Positions 34,071 to 45,934 of a stretch of DNA of 64,000 nt are shown here, one piece after another. Every line of letters begins with the position of its first letter. Position 1 is the first letter of the stretch. The notes below the pieces were generated by a model, which saw nothing but the letters and a program-made list of their open reading frames with translations, did no database searches and was not told where the DNA came from. This stretch comes from Azadirachta indica (taxonomy: Eukaryota; Streptophyta; Magnoliopsida; Sapindales; Meliaceae): assembly GCA_022749755.1 (NCBI GenBank), contig CM040440.1, positions 1,052,824 to 1,116,823 of the forward strand, in the 5' to 3' direction. Both the position numbers and the translations under genes were made by a program.

Positions 34071-35024
34071 CTACCTCAAAAGGACTTTGACCAGTAGATT
34101 GGTTAGTTGATGATTATAGGCAAATTCAATTTGAGTCAAAATAACATCCCACTGTCTGATATTCTTACCAACATAACTTCGTAGTAGATTTTCTAAACTC
34201 CAATTCGTCACTTCTGTTTGACCATCAGTTTGAGGATGATGGGAAGAGCTAAAATTAAGACTAGTGCCAAGTTTTCTCCATAGCGTTCGCCAAAAGTGAC
34301 TCAAAAACTTGGAATCTCGATCAGAAACATTGGTTTTTGCAATACCATGCAACTTCACTACCTCTTTAAAATACAAATCAGCCACATTAGAGGCATCCGC
34401 TGTTTTGTTGCATGGAATAAAATGAGTCATTTTAAAAAACCTATCCACCACCACCACCATGACAGAATCTTTATTTTTTTGAGTTCTTGGTAACCCAACA
34501 ATAAAATTTAGACTAACATCTTCCCATGGAGCGTTACGCACTGGTAATGGAGTATACAAACCCGTATTTTGTGCATGACTTTTTGCAACATGGCAGATCT
34601 TACACCTTTCCACATGCTTCATCACATTGCATCCCATCTTTGGCCAAAAAAACTTATCTTTCAAGAGAGCAAGTGTTTTATCTCTACCAAAGTGACCTCC
34701 AACACAACTGTCATGAGCTTCCATAATAATAGACTCTCTCAAAGAACACCGAGGAATGCACAAACAATTACCTTTAAAGAGATAGCCCTCTTACCACAAG
34801 AATTGCTTGTAAGGATGACTTTCACATTCTGCCCATATCTTGCCAAAGTCTGGATCACTTGCATATAATTCCTTCACGACTTTAAAGCCTATGACTTTCA
34901 CTTGCATTGAGGATAGCAAGGAATGTTTTCAGTTAAGTGCACTAGTTACAACATTTTGAACTCCAAATTTGTGCTTGATGGTGAAGTTGAAAGATTGAAG
35001 AAATTCAACCCATCCAGCATGTCT
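34071..35024 (-). pseudogene. B2 integrase
   Basis: Zinc domain HDSCVGGHFGRDKT ... CKICHVAK. Core with WEDVSLNF, VSDRDSKF and GQTEVTNW, which supply D,D,E. The 34071-34763 part is open for 230 codons. The C-terminal domain is missing; the missing part of the family is visible in B3 (62261-62962). The region 34764-35024 links it to RNase H and has stops. Confidence 0.88.
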
Positions 35025-36132
35025 TCAATTTAGCTTCTGTTGGCTGTTGATGAATTTTAAGGCCTCATGATCTGAATAGAGAACAAATGGTTTTGAAAGA
35101 AGATATTGACTCCAATGACCCAAAGAGAGACAGATTGCATACAACTCCTTATCGTAAGTAGAATATTTCTTGCGAGATTCATTTAGTTTCTCACTGAAGA
35201 AAACAATTGATTTGTTTCTTTGGCTCAAAACACCACCAATTCCAGTATTTGATACATCACATTCAACTTCGAACACTTGGTTAAAATTTGGAAGTGAAAA
35301 AATGGGTGCTTGAGTTACCTTGCTTTTGATAGTGTCAAAGCTCCTTTGTGCTTCTTCTGTCCACTTGAAAGCTTCTCCCTTAAGACACTCAGTAATTGGA
35401 GCAACAATTGTGCTAAATTCTTTAATAAAACGCCGATAAAAGGATGCAAAGCCATGAAAACTTCGAATATCATGCAAACACTTAGGTGTTGGCCAGTTGA
35501 GGATTGCTTCTACCTTACTGGAATCCATCTTAATGCCTTCTTTATACAACATAGCCCAAAAAGACTAGACTGTTAGTAAAGAATTCACACTTCTTCAAAT
35601 TAGCATATAACTTTTGTTGTTGCAGTGTGTCAAACACTTGACGGAGATGTTTGACATGTTGTTCTTCACCCTTGCTGTATACAAGAATATCATCAAAGTA
35701 CACAACAACAAATTTTCCGATAAAAGGCTTGAAAACATGATTCATCAATCGCATAAAAGTACTTGGAGCATTAGAAAGACCAAAGAGCATCACCATCCAT
35801 TCGTAAAGCCCATCTTAAGTTTTAAAAGCAGTTTTCCATTTATCTCCAAGTCGCATTCTGATTTGATGATAGCCACTCCGAAGATCAATCTTTGAAAAGA
35901 TTTTAGCCCCATGAAGTTGGTCGAAAAGATCATCTAGGCGTGGAATTGAAAAGCGATAATCAACTGTTATCTTATTTACTGCTCTACTATCAACGCACAT
36001 ACGCCACAATCCATCTTTTTTTGATGCTAAAAGTGCAGAAACAGCACAAGGACTCTTACTTTCTCGAACCAATTCCTTTACAATCAGCTCATCAACTTGT
36101 GTTTGTAACTCTTCATGCTCTTTTGGACTCAT
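35025..36132 (-). pseudogene. B2 reverse transcriptase and RNase H
   Basis: Three open pieces in order on the minus strand. 35815-36132: [35 protein letters not shown]. 35542-35796: [26 protein letters not shown] with YFDD intact. 35025-35552: FYRRFIKEFSTI connection, then RNase H ([24 protein letters not shown]). One stop lies between pieces one and two and a frameshift between two and three. Confidence 0.88.
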
Positions 36133-36930
36133 TCAATAAGCCGCCTTATTTGATAGAACAGCTCCTGCTACAAGATGAATGGATTGTTGAATGTCTCTCA
36201 TCGGAGGAAGTCCAGGTGGGATCTCCTCTGGAACAACATCATGAAACTCTTCAAGGAGTTGCTTCATGATTTGTGGTGGTTCATTGCCATCTTCATTTTC
36301 CTCAAACACAACTAGAACATAAACTTCATTCCCTAAATTTAACTCCTTTCGACATTCCGATATTACAAGCAAATTATTTCCCTCACCTTTTACAGGTTTA
36401 GGAATATTTTCCATCTTCGATGTACCCTAAACTGTCTTTGTTCCATCTTTAACAAAAGTATAAGTGTTTTTATACCTATCATGCATAACCTTTCTATCAT
36501 ATTGCCAAGGTCTTCCCAAAAGTAAATGACAAGCATCCATGGGCATAAAATCACACCAAACTTCATCCATATATTTTTTTCCAATTGAAAACGAAACAAG
36601 ACAACGTTTGTTTACCTTTATCTCACAACCCTTTCGAAGCCAAGAAAGTTTGTATGGTTGAACATGTTGCTCAGTTTTGAGGCACAACTTCTCCACCATT
36701 TCAGTAGACACCATATTCTCAAAGCTGCTATCAGCAATGATGACGTTACAAACCTTGCCATTAAAAGTACATCTTGTGTGAAAAATGTTCTTTCGCAACC
36801 AATCTTCTCCTTCAAATGCAACGCTCAAACTTCGCCGCATAACAAGGAATTCCCCATAATCAGCATATACAACATCTTCTTCTTCTACTTCTTTTGAAAC
36901 TTCAGCAACAAATTGTGGACCTCTATCAAT
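36133..36930 (-). pseudogene. B2 protease and linker
   Basis: The 36427-36840 part encodes HTRCTFNGKVCNVIIADSSFENMVS; the retropepsin site DGGS of B1 is here ADSS, so the catalytic Asp is lost. LLLGRPWQYDRKV follows. After a stop near 36426 the frame continues through the acidic pre-RT segment (PEEIPPGLPPMRDIQ) to 36133. Confidence 0.86.
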
Positions 36931-37991
36931 TTATTCATCAACATCTTCTTCAACAAGTGTGATAATTTTGCGATTAGGACATTCAGAAGCAATATGCCTA
37001 ACACCTTGACATTTGAAGCATTGTCGAGAATTTATGCTTGGTTGCTGCTTAGAGCTAGTTCCCACATCATTCTTGGAAGGAATCTTGGTTGCTGATTTTC
37101 CGGTAGAAGTATTTCTGGAAATGGAGGTGTTCCCACGATTGGAAGTGATGTCACGGGCTGAAAAACGAGTACCACTCCCTCGTGCTTCTCTTTGTTGCTT
37201 CTCCACCTTTAGAGCCAGTCTACACACATCATTGTATCTCCAATAAGGTTACAATTGGACTATATTTCCAATTTCTGATCTCAATCCTCCTAAATAACCA
37301 GCAATTGTTTGTTCTTCTGGCTCAACAATATCACACTTCAACATAAGGTTTTCAAATTCAGCATTATATTCTTCCACAGACAAATCTTTTTGCTTGAAAT
37401 TGTGAAACTTTAAGAAAATATCTTGCCGATAATTTTCCGGTAAGTATTTTCGCTTGAGTTCCCTCTTCATCTTTTCCCAAGTGACAATTTTACTTCTTCC
37501 TTCACGTACTCTTTGTCTCTTGAGATTTTCCCAGCATAAAGATGCATGCTTCTTTAGCTTGATGGCAACAAGCTTCACCTTCATGTGCTTAGAAACATCC
37601 TTGAACTCAAAGATTTGTTCAATGGTGTGGAGTTAATCAACAAATTCCTCCGGCTTATCCTTCCTTCAAAATCTGGAATATCAACTTTCATATTGAAATC
37701 TTTTTCAAAATGAAAGTTTCGTAATTCTCTTGGGTGTGGGGGAGTGCTGCTGCCACTTGACAAACGACTTGGAACATGGTGAAAAGGATTTAAGCCCTCT
37801 TCTTCTTCGCTAAGAGCTTCATGGACAGGTTCTATATGCTGCTGAATTCTCTCTTGATTTTCAAATGCCTCCAATCGTTGTTGAAGTTGCTGGATTTGCC
37901 TCCTCATTTCTGCCATTAGAGCATCACGAGGATCAGCTTATGTGTTTGAAGGACCTTCCTCAGATTGTTTTTGGCTACGACGGGTAGCCAT
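36931..37991 (-). pseudogene. B2 gag
   Basis: ATG at 37989-37991 (MATRRSQKQ). Pieces: 37581-37916 with a coiled-coil-like MRRQIQQLQQRLEAFE; 37249-37584 with the capsid domain (WENLKRQRVREGR, ELKRKYLPENYRQDIF, LGGLRSEIGNIVQL); 36931-37227 with a complete zinc knuckle (CFKCQGVRHIASEC). A stop after DPRDA (near 37940), a frameshift near 37650 and one stop near 37248 break it. Confidence 0.87.
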
Positions 37992-38000
37992 GGAACCTTG

Positions 38001-38013
38001 AGCTCTAATACCA
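38001..38013 (-). other. B2 primer binding site
   Basis: The minus strand reads TGGTATTAGAGCT, one base off the initiator tRNA-Met site, just inside the LTR. Confidence 0.82.
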
Positions 38014-38016
38014 AAT

Positions 38017-38786
38017 TGATATCGGATAATGGGGGTTTGTGTGGGGATTTAGGTTTTTACTAAATAAGGGTTGAAACAAGTTCTTTTCTTAAAGTTTACA
38101 ATAAATGGGATACAGAAACACCACCCTAATTTGCTGCCAAAGGTTGTAAAACTCAAAAGAATACTCACTACTCTATGGAAATTTTCCAAGAGATACAGAG
38201 TATAAAACACACGAATTTTAGTTAAACTCAACTCAAAACAACTAAATTTTAATACTAGAAGTTTAAAGACTTTATATAGGCTCTTACAAGAAAAGAAATG
38301 TCAAAGATTAGGTTAACAACCCTTAAAAATTTCAATGGTTAGGCCAACAACTATTACCTAACTTTGATAAATGAATACAAACATTTAAAATTCTTTGAAA
38401 ATAACCAAAACAACTAAGACTTTGAATTACAATTCATCAAATCCTTTTATCACCTAGAAATTAAACAAAACAAATTGAATTTAAGATAAAAAATCTTTGA
38501 ATTCCGTGCAACCTGATTCTGCGCTGAAAATAAACATGTTGTGAACAAGTTATCATAACTTTCTCTAGAGAAGTCCAAATACTAAACCGAAAAATTTTAT
38601 AGAAAGCTTACTTCTTCAACTTTCTAGTGGCACCAACCTTATTCTGAAATATTACTTCAATGAATACAGTTTAAATTCCAAAATTACCCCTCTGACAGTG
38701 TCTTCATAACTTAGTAAATTAGGGTAATCTTCTTGAACATATTGGCACTTAAGTTCTACTCTTGATTTTTGGACACTCTCATGTCA
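38017..38786 (-). repeat. B2 5' LTR (770 bp)
   Basis: The plus-strand text runs from TGATATCGG to CATGTCA; on the element strand it begins TGACATGAGAG. A TATA box reads on the minus strand at 38271-38278 (TATATAAA). Matches B1 26980-27750 over its length. Confidence 0.9.
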
Positions 38787-39513
38787 ATCCAGCAATCCTC
38801 TCCCTCCAATGGAAAACTCACTCTTTAGAAAACTCTCTTATTCATCAAATCCTTCCCCAATTCATTCTCAGCAAAGTAGCACCTCTCAAGGAATCTCCTT
38901 TTACTCATTTGGTCAATAATTTATTCAAAATTCACTCCTAAATGTCAAGAAAAGTCTGTCTTCCAGTTGTCTCATTTGCAACTGAAATTTTGACCCTTAA
39001 AACTTCAACATTTACTTTCTTTTTGAAATGTACAATTGTAAATTATTTTATATCACCCAAATACGAGTATTGAGGGCAAAGTTATGCTAGAAAATACAGA
39101 CTATGTTTAGCAAATATCGGCCTTTTAGCATCTTGAGTTTGTTTTGGGGTTTTCTACAACAATTCCTACAAGTAATAAAAAGAAAATTAAAGTAATAAAA
39201 TTTTAAAATAAAATAAATGAATAAAGGACATAAATATAACAAAATATTAGGACAAATATTGATTTATCAAAATCTCCCAAACCTAGACTTTGCTAGTCCT
39301 TAAGAAAAACTAAAATAAAAATAAAAATAAAAGACTCAACATACATGTGAAAGTTCCTTTCTAGAGATGATTCCTCAAAATGTTAATGGCTTCAAAAGAA
39401 TGTAACAAGATATAGGGTCAATCAATGACTTATTCAATTGTTAACAATTTTTCAGAAGTTATCCATATGTGTAGTGTGTGATAGTCATAAATCAATTATC
39501 ATCCTCTCTATGT
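38787..39513 (-). repeat. Athila-like fragment D3 (LTR part, polypurine tract, spacer)
   Basis: 38787-39269 matches the outer half of D LTRs, from CCAGCAATCCTC to GATTTATCA. 39270-39513 matches D1 from the polypurine tract through the first ~240 spacer bases. Its left end is the B2 insertion point; the other half of this LTR is not next to B2's truncated end. Its right end joins A4. Confidence 0.87.
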
Positions 39514-40275
39514 GTAGTAAATAGGATATTGTCTACTTTATTGCGTACTATCATACAAAAGAACTTAAAAACTTGGGAAGATTGCTTGCCGCATGCTGAA
39601 TTTGTTTATAGTCGTGTTCATTCTGCCACTAAATTTTCACCTTTTAAAATTGTTTTTAATTTTAATCCACTAACTCCTTTAGATTTAACTCCTTTATCTA
39701 TAAATGAGAACGTTAATTTAGATGGCAAGAAGAAAGCTGATTTCATTAAGTAGATTCATGAGAAAGCAAAGCAACACATAGAACAACGAACGAAACAATA
39801 TGCCAAGCAAGCCAATAAGAGACACAAGAAGGTTGTCTTTAAACTAGAAGATTTGGTTTGGTTACATATGAGGAAGGAGCGTTTCCCTGATCAAAGAGGT
39901 TCTAAACTTCTACCAAGGGGAGATGGCCCATTTCAAGTAGTAAAATGCATCAATGATAATGCCTACAAACTTGAACTACCAGGCGAGTATGGGGTTAGTA
40001 CAACATTTAATGTTTTTGACTTATCTCCTTTTGATGTAGATACCGATTTGAGGACAAATCTTTTTCAAGAGGGGGAGAATGATACAAACGAAGTTGTGCA
40101 ACCACGTAAACAAGAGAAGAACCTTAGACATAAGGTTGGAGACACTCAATTACAGCATCTATATGATTTGCTAAACATGTCGAGTAGACCGATTACAAGA
40201 GCTAGAGTCAAGACATTGGAAAGTGTCTTAAATGGACTAATTAGGTCAAGGCGTTTGAGTAAATCATGTTCTTAG
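39514..40275 (+). pseudogene. Family A integrase C-terminal fragment A4
   Basis: Starts within the catalytic core after the glutamate region ([20 protein letters not shown]) and continues through PLDLTPL, a stop near 39750, [44 protein letters not shown] and the LTR-encoded tail RPITRARVKTLESVLNGLI. The tail is then lost in a deletion within the LTR. Confidence 0.88.
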
Positions 40276-40394
40276 TTCTTATCTAGATAGGTATTAGGTC
40301 AAGGCTCTATAAACTTGAGTTTTGGGGAAATTTTGAGGGTTTTTTACTACATTCGGTGTTGGGTTTCGTTACGTTATTGGCAAGGTTCGTATCA
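40080..40394 (+). repeat. A4 3' LTR with large internal deletion (315 bp)
   Basis: It starts TGATACAAACG and ends GGTTCGTATCA. After CTAATTAGG (about 40245) the sequence jumps to the LTR's final ~150 bases; roughly 490 bp, including the TGACG cluster and the TATA box, are gone. Satellite starts immediately after. Confidence 0.88.
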
Positions 40395-40982
40395 CTGGCT
40401 GTAAGTCTTGTTACTCCATCGCTTAAGGTTCTTTACTGTTTATTTCCTTTTAAAAAATAAAGAAATTGAAAACATACGATTTTTAGTGCTGGAATTCTTA
40501 AACATTAAACGGACTCGAACAACAAATTCTTTTCAAGGTAGGCCGCAAGTCTTGTTACTCACTATCGCGTGAAGATTATTACGTTGCACTTTAGTTCAAA
40601 AACGGAGAAATTAAAAACTTACAATTTTCGGTGCTGAAATTGTCAAACGCAAAGCGCATTCAAAAAATGACTTTATTTTGAGACAGGCCACACGTTTTGT
40701 TACTCTCCATCATATGAGAATCGTTACCATGCATTTTATTACAAAACGGAGAAGTTGAAAACGTAAGATTTTAGGGACAGGAATTATGTAACGCGAAACA
40801 AACTCGAAAAACGACTTTAGTTCGAGACGGGCCACAGGTTATCTTACTCACCTTTGTGTGAGGATCATTACATTGCATTTTATATCAAAAATGGAGAACT
40901 TGAAAATATGCAATTTTCGATGCTGGAATTATCAAACGTAAAACAGACTCGAAAAACGACCTTTTTTTGAGATGGGCCACAT
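40395..40982. repeat. Satellite array S2a, about 4 monomers
   Basis: Same 145-bp repeat as S1, starting at GGCTGTAAGTCTTGTTACTC and ending GATGGGCCACA where a truncated LTR begins. Confidence 0.93.
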
Positions 40983-41494
40983 TTATGTAATTTTAAGAAT
41001 TTTAAAATGCTATAATCACTTACGTCATATACATTCGACGTCATTATTTACGTCATATATATATGACGTCATTGCTTACGTTTTCATGTTTGAAATTTGT
41101 AGGTTTTAAAAATCATAAAATTTGTATTTATTTTGTGAAATCGTTAGGTAGGATTGTTAGCTTAACTTTTGACGATTTCTTTTTGTATTTGCCTGTAAAA
41201 AGTCTTGAAATGAAGGAATCAATTTTGAGCGTTAAATTATTTCTTTTAAATTCTTGTTCTTCAGCTCTTCAAATTTAATTTCTTGTGACGTTCAAAACAA
41301 CCAAACTTATCATCTAAATTCTTAAGTGTTTTCTTAAAGATTCTTGGTGTGGTATTTGAGTAAATCATAGTCTTGATTCTTATCTAGATAGGTATTGGGT
41401 CAAAACTCTATAAACTTGCGTCTTGAAGAAATTTTGGGGTTCTTTACTACATTCAATGTTGGGTTTTGTCACATGATTGGCGAGGTTTGTATCA
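40983..41494 (+). repeat. Family A solo LTR A5, 5'-truncated (512 bp)
   Basis: Begins inside the LTR at TTTATGTAATTTTAAG, so the Pol-tail coding part is missing, and ends GCGAGGTTTGTATCA. It contains an expanded TGACG cluster (CGTCATTATTTACGTCA at 41039-41055, then TGACGTCATTGCTTACG). Satellite lies on both sides. Confidence 0.9.
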
Positions 41495-43358
41495 TTATGG
41501 TGCATTTTATTTCAAAAACAAAGAAGTTGAAAACGTACTATTTTCGATGCCAGAGTTGTCAAACGCAAAACAAACTCTAAAAACGATTTTGTTTCGAGAC
41601 GGGTTGCATGTGTTGTTACTCATCATCACATGAGGATCATTAACAATGCATTTTATTTCCAAAAAGGTGAAATTGAAAATGTAAGATTTTTGGTGCCAGA
41701 ATTATCAAACACGAAACGGACTTGAAAAACGAATTTATTCAGAGACGGGGTTCACGTTTTGTTACTCACCATCGCATGACAATCATTGCAGTGGGTTTTA
41801 TATCCAAAACGGAGAAATTAAAAATATATGATTTTTGGGGCCGTAATTATAAAACGCTATACGGTCTCGAAAAACGATTTCATTTTGAGACAGGTCGCAC
41901 GTCTTGCTGCTCAACATCGCGTCGGAATCCTTACGGTATATTTTATTTCCAAAATGGAGAAGCTCAAAGCGTAAAATTTTCAAGGCAGTAATTGTCAAAC
42001 ATAAAACGGACTCGAAAAACAATTTCGTTTCGAGGCAGGACGAATATTTTGTTAGTCACCATTGCGTGAGGGTTGTTACAGTGCATTTTATTTTCATAAT
42101 AGAGAAGTTGAAAAACGTGCAATTTTCTTGCCCAGAATTGCCAAACGTAAAACGGACTCAAAAAACGACTTCGTTTCGAGACAGGCTGCATGTCTTGTTT
42201 CTTACCATCGCATGACGATTGTTAAGATGTATTTTCTTTTAAGAATAGAGAAGTTGAAAACGTGCAATTTTCGAGGCCGGACTTGTCAACCTTGAAACGG
42301 GCTCGAAAAACGATTTCATTTCGAGGCGGACCGAACGTTTTGTTACTCAACATCACATGAGGATCATTGTGGTGCATTTTGTTCTAAAAACTGAGAAGTT
42401 GAAGATGTACGATTTTTGGGAGCAGAATTATGAAACAAAAAATGGACTCAAAAAACGATTTCATTTCGAGAAGAGTCATACTTCTCGTTACTCAGTTTCG
42501 CATGAGAATTGTTATAGTGCATCTTATTTCAACAACAAAGAAGTTTAAAACGTACGATTTTTGGGGTCAGAATTGTCAAACGCGAAACATACTCAAAAAA
42601 CAAGTTCGGCTAGAGACGGGTCACATGTCTTATTACTCTTCATTGCATTAGAATCCTTACGCTTTATTTTATTTCAAAAACGGAGAAGTTGAAAACGTTT
42701 GATTTTCGGGGTCAAAATCATAAAACGTGAAACGAACTCAAAAAATGAGTTCAGTTGAAGACAGGCCACACGTCTTATTGCTTATCATGGCGTGAAGATC
42801 ATTATGATGCATTTTATTTCAAAAACAGAAAAGTTGAAAATGTAAGCTTTTTGGGTCCAGAATTGTCAATCACGAAACGAACTCGATGATTAAGTTCAGT
42901 TCAAGACAGGCTGCACTTCTCGTTACTTATCATGGCATGAAGATCACTACGATGCATTTTATTTTAAAAATGGAGAAATTGGAAAGGTACAATTTTCGGT
43001 GCTGAAATTTTCTAATGGGAAACAAGCTCAAAAACGACTTTATTTTGAGACGGGAGATATGCCTTGTTACTTACCATCTCGTAAGGATTATTGCGGTGTA
43101 TTTTGTTTCGAAAATAGAAAAGCTGAAGACGTAAGATTTTCAGAGCCAGAATTGTCAAAGCCAAAACAAACTCAAAAAACAAGTTCAGTTCAAGACAGGC
43201 CGCACATCTTGTTACTCATTATGGCATGAGGATCATTACGGTACATTTTATTTTAAAAATGAAAAAGTTGGAAAGGTACAATTTTCAATGCTGAAATTGC
43301 CAAATGCGAAATGGATTTGAAAAATGACATTGTTTCGAGATGGGAGACATGCCTTGTT
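41495..43358. repeat. Satellite array S2b, about 13 monomers
   Basis: 145-bp monomers as in S1, somewhat more diverged (ACAGGCCGCACGTC and AAAACGTACGATTTTTGGGG variants are common). Ends GCCTTGTT at the C LTR. Confidence 0.94.
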
Positions 43359-44130
43359 TGATGCAAATATGGATGCACACAAGAGCAATGATCCAATTCA
43401 GCTACCTAATGGTCCCGTTACAAGAGCAAGAATGAAGAAATTCAAAGATGCATTGAATGGGATGATTCAAGGTTTGTGGGATGATCTTACAACAATTCAA
43501 GAGTGTAAGAAAGAGTCAAATATCAAGCTTGGACTTCAAGACAATAATCAGAGCTTGGTAACATTGACACAAGTACAAGAAGGCAAAACCTGAAGATTAA
43601 AGCTTCTACGGAATTCAACTTCTCAAATTTGTATAAGACCATATTCGAACGATGTCTCAAGACTAAGCAAGCATGTTCAAGTTTTTTTAATTGCAGTTCG
43701 AATCAGATCGTCATCATGATGCAAGTTTCGGATTCCATGTGCCAGTTTGGGCTAAGTTGCTGTTCAATCCCATCATCTATTTTAGTCTTATTTATACATA
43801 TATTTATAATTTGTTATGTGTTTGGGCTGTTAATGGTAATTATTAAGCCCAAATTCAGTTTATTTTATTTAAAGTTAGAATAAGTTTAATTTTGTGACCA
43901 AACACTCCAATTAGGGTTACTTATCTCCTGTACTCTTATATATTCAGCCACATGCTCCCATGGAGGCAGCAATTACTTTTCTTGAATGAAATTAAATTGA
44001 GAGTGTTTTCTCTTATTTTGATTCTTGCTTGAATCAAGATTCTTACAATCAAAGCTAAAGCTTTCCAAGAAGTTGCTTCCATGTGTAAAGATATTGGGTC
44101 TCAAGTTTAATATACTCGGGGTTCGTATCA
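43359..44130 (+). repeat. Family C LTR, plus orientation (772 bp)
   Basis: It starts TGATGCAAATATGG and ends GGTTCGTATCA. The first 235 bases encode the C-type Pol tail ([19 protein letters not shown]) to a stop near 43592. A TATA-like TTATATATTCAGCC lies near 43937. It is followed by an RT fragment of opposite orientation, so it does not serve as a 5' LTR for it. Confidence 0.92.
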
Positions 44131-44820
44131 CCTTATGAAAGTACTAGGTGCATTAGTTAAACCAAAAGGCATAACTAACCATTCATACAGACCATATTTT
44201 GTTTTGAATGCAGTTTTCCACTCATCACCCTCTCTCATGCGAATTTGATGATACCCACTTTTCAAATCAATTTTGCTAAAATAGTAGAACCATATAATTC
44301 ATCAAGCATATCATCTAGCCTAGGAATAGGATGGCGATACTTTACCGTAATGTTATTAATTGCACGACAATCAACACACATACGCCAAGAGCCATCTTTC
44401 TTAGGTACCAATAGAACAGGAATAGCACATGGACTCATACTTTCTCTAACATATCCTTTTGTTGACAACTCCTCAACTTGCCTTTGAAGCTCCTTTGTCT
44501 CCTCGGGATTACTCCTATAGGCTGATTTATTTGGAATTGAAGCTCCAAGAATAAAATCGATCTGATGCTCGATACCCCTAATGGGCGGCAATTCATTGGG
44601 CACCTCCTCGGGAAAAACATCTTCATAAACCTGTAAAAGAGAAACAAATGCAGTAGGCAAAGAAGTATTAAGGTCATTAGTGTTTAAGTAAAGTTCCTTG
44701 TACATAAGTACAAGTATACTTTTGTTGGAAAACCAAGCCACCCTAATATCACTCCTTTTTGCATAAAAGCTCTCTTGTTTCTTTTTACACTCAATTGTTT
44801 CTTTTTTTTTCTTCTCTTAG
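44131..44820 (-). pseudogene. Family C fragment C2: RT N-terminal part and linker
   Basis: The minus strand encodes KRSDIRVAWFSNKSILVLMY, the acidic pre-RT segment (EEVPNELPPIRGIEHQIDF) and RT blocks ([51 protein letters not shown]), open for 159 codons (44262-44741). After a one-base deletion near 44275 it continues to [10 protein letters not shown] at the LTR edge. It is nearly identical to C1 46617-47160. Gag and protease are missing: the linker is joined almost directly to the leader. Confidence 0.9.
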
Positions 44821-45160
44821 CCAAAGGCTTTGCTTTTTCTCTCTTTTTTTTTTATTTTTTTTATTTTTATTTTTACCTCCAAACACGTAGGAGTGACCAA
44901 ACAAAAATAAATAGACACAGACAGAAAAGAAACGAATAGACAAAGACTAAATCAACCGAATTGGAGATTGATACAACCCAAACTTGACTTGCTGTGAATT
45001 GAAAGGAAACCCTCTTTTTTTTTTTTTTTTTTTGATATGATAGACATAAAAACGAAAATAAATGGAATTGAAGCAAAACAGACTCAGAAACTAAAGAAAC
45101 AAATAAACAAATTTGAAAGACGATATAACCTGATTTAGAGCCGTAGCTCTGATACCAAAC
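44821..45160 (-). other. C2 leader with primer binding site
   Basis: Primer site at 45146-45157: the minus strand reads TGGTATCAGAGC, a perfect initiator tRNA-Met complement, three bases after the LTR end. The leader contains long homopolymers (poly-T on the plus strand at 45012-45033 and near 44840-44870), where sequence accuracy may be poor. Confidence 0.85.
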
Positions 45161-45934
45161 TGATACGAACCCCGAGTATATTAAACTTGAGACCCAATAT
45201 CTTTACGCATGGAAGCAACTTCTTGGAAAGCTTTAGCTTTGATTGTAAGAATCTTGATTCAAGCAAGAATCAAAATAAGAGAAAACACTCTCAATTTAAT
45301 TTCATTCAAGAAAAGTAATTGCTGCCTCCATGGGAGCATGTGGCTGAATATATAAGGGTACAGGAGATAAGTAACCCTAATTGGAGTGTTTGGTCACAAA
45401 ATTAAACTTATTCTAACTTTAAATAAAATAAACTGAATTTGGGCTTAATAATTACCATTAACAGCCCAAACACATAACAAATTATAAATATATGTTTATA
45501 AATAAGACTAAAATAGATGATGGGATTGAACAGCAACTTAGCCCAAACTGGCACATGGAATCCGAAACTTGCATCATGATGATGATCTGATTCGAACTGC
45601 AATTAAAAGAACTTGAACATGCTTGCTTAGCCTTGAGACATCGTTCGAATATGGTCTTATACAAATTTGAGAAGTTGAATTCTGTAGAAGCTTTAATCTT
45701 CAGGTTTTGCCTTCTTGTACTTGTGTCAATGTTACCAAGCTCTGATTATTGTCTTGAAGTCCAAGCTTGATATTTGACTCTTTCTTACACTCTTGAATTG
45801 TTGTAAGATCATCCCACAAACTTTGAATCATCCCATTCAATGCATCTTTGAATTTCTTCATTCTTGCTCTTGTAACGAGACCATTAGGTAGCTGAATTGG
45901 ATCATTGCTCTTGTGTGCATCCGTATTTGCATCA
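45161..45934 (-). repeat. Family C LTR, minus orientation (774 bp), shared by C1 and C2
   Basis: On the element strand it starts TGATGCAAATACGG and ends GTATCA. It acts as 3' LTR for C1 (pol reads into it) and as 5' LTR for C2 (a primer site follows it), the arrangement left by a tandem or recombined pair. TATATA near 45350 on the minus strand is a probable TATA box. It differs from the inverted LTR 43359-44130 at only 2 of the last ~235 bases. Confidence 0.92.

Larger units (their letters stand above)
34071..38786 (-). mobile_element. Ty3/gypsy element B2, 3'-truncated
   Basis: Minus-strand copy of family B: 5' LTR 38017-38786, primer site 38001-38013, gag from 37991, protease, RT, RNase H and integrase until 34071. 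Integrase is lost in the core after LTNLLVKVLL. It inserted into an Athila-like LTR (D3 begins at 38787). With B1 it forms an inverted pair whose 3' ends face each other. Confidence 0.9.

Noticed and set aside
45146..45157. tRNA gene fragments at the TGGTATCAGAGC sites
   Set aside because: Only 11-13 bases match a tRNA 3' end and each lies next to an LTR; these are primer binding sites.
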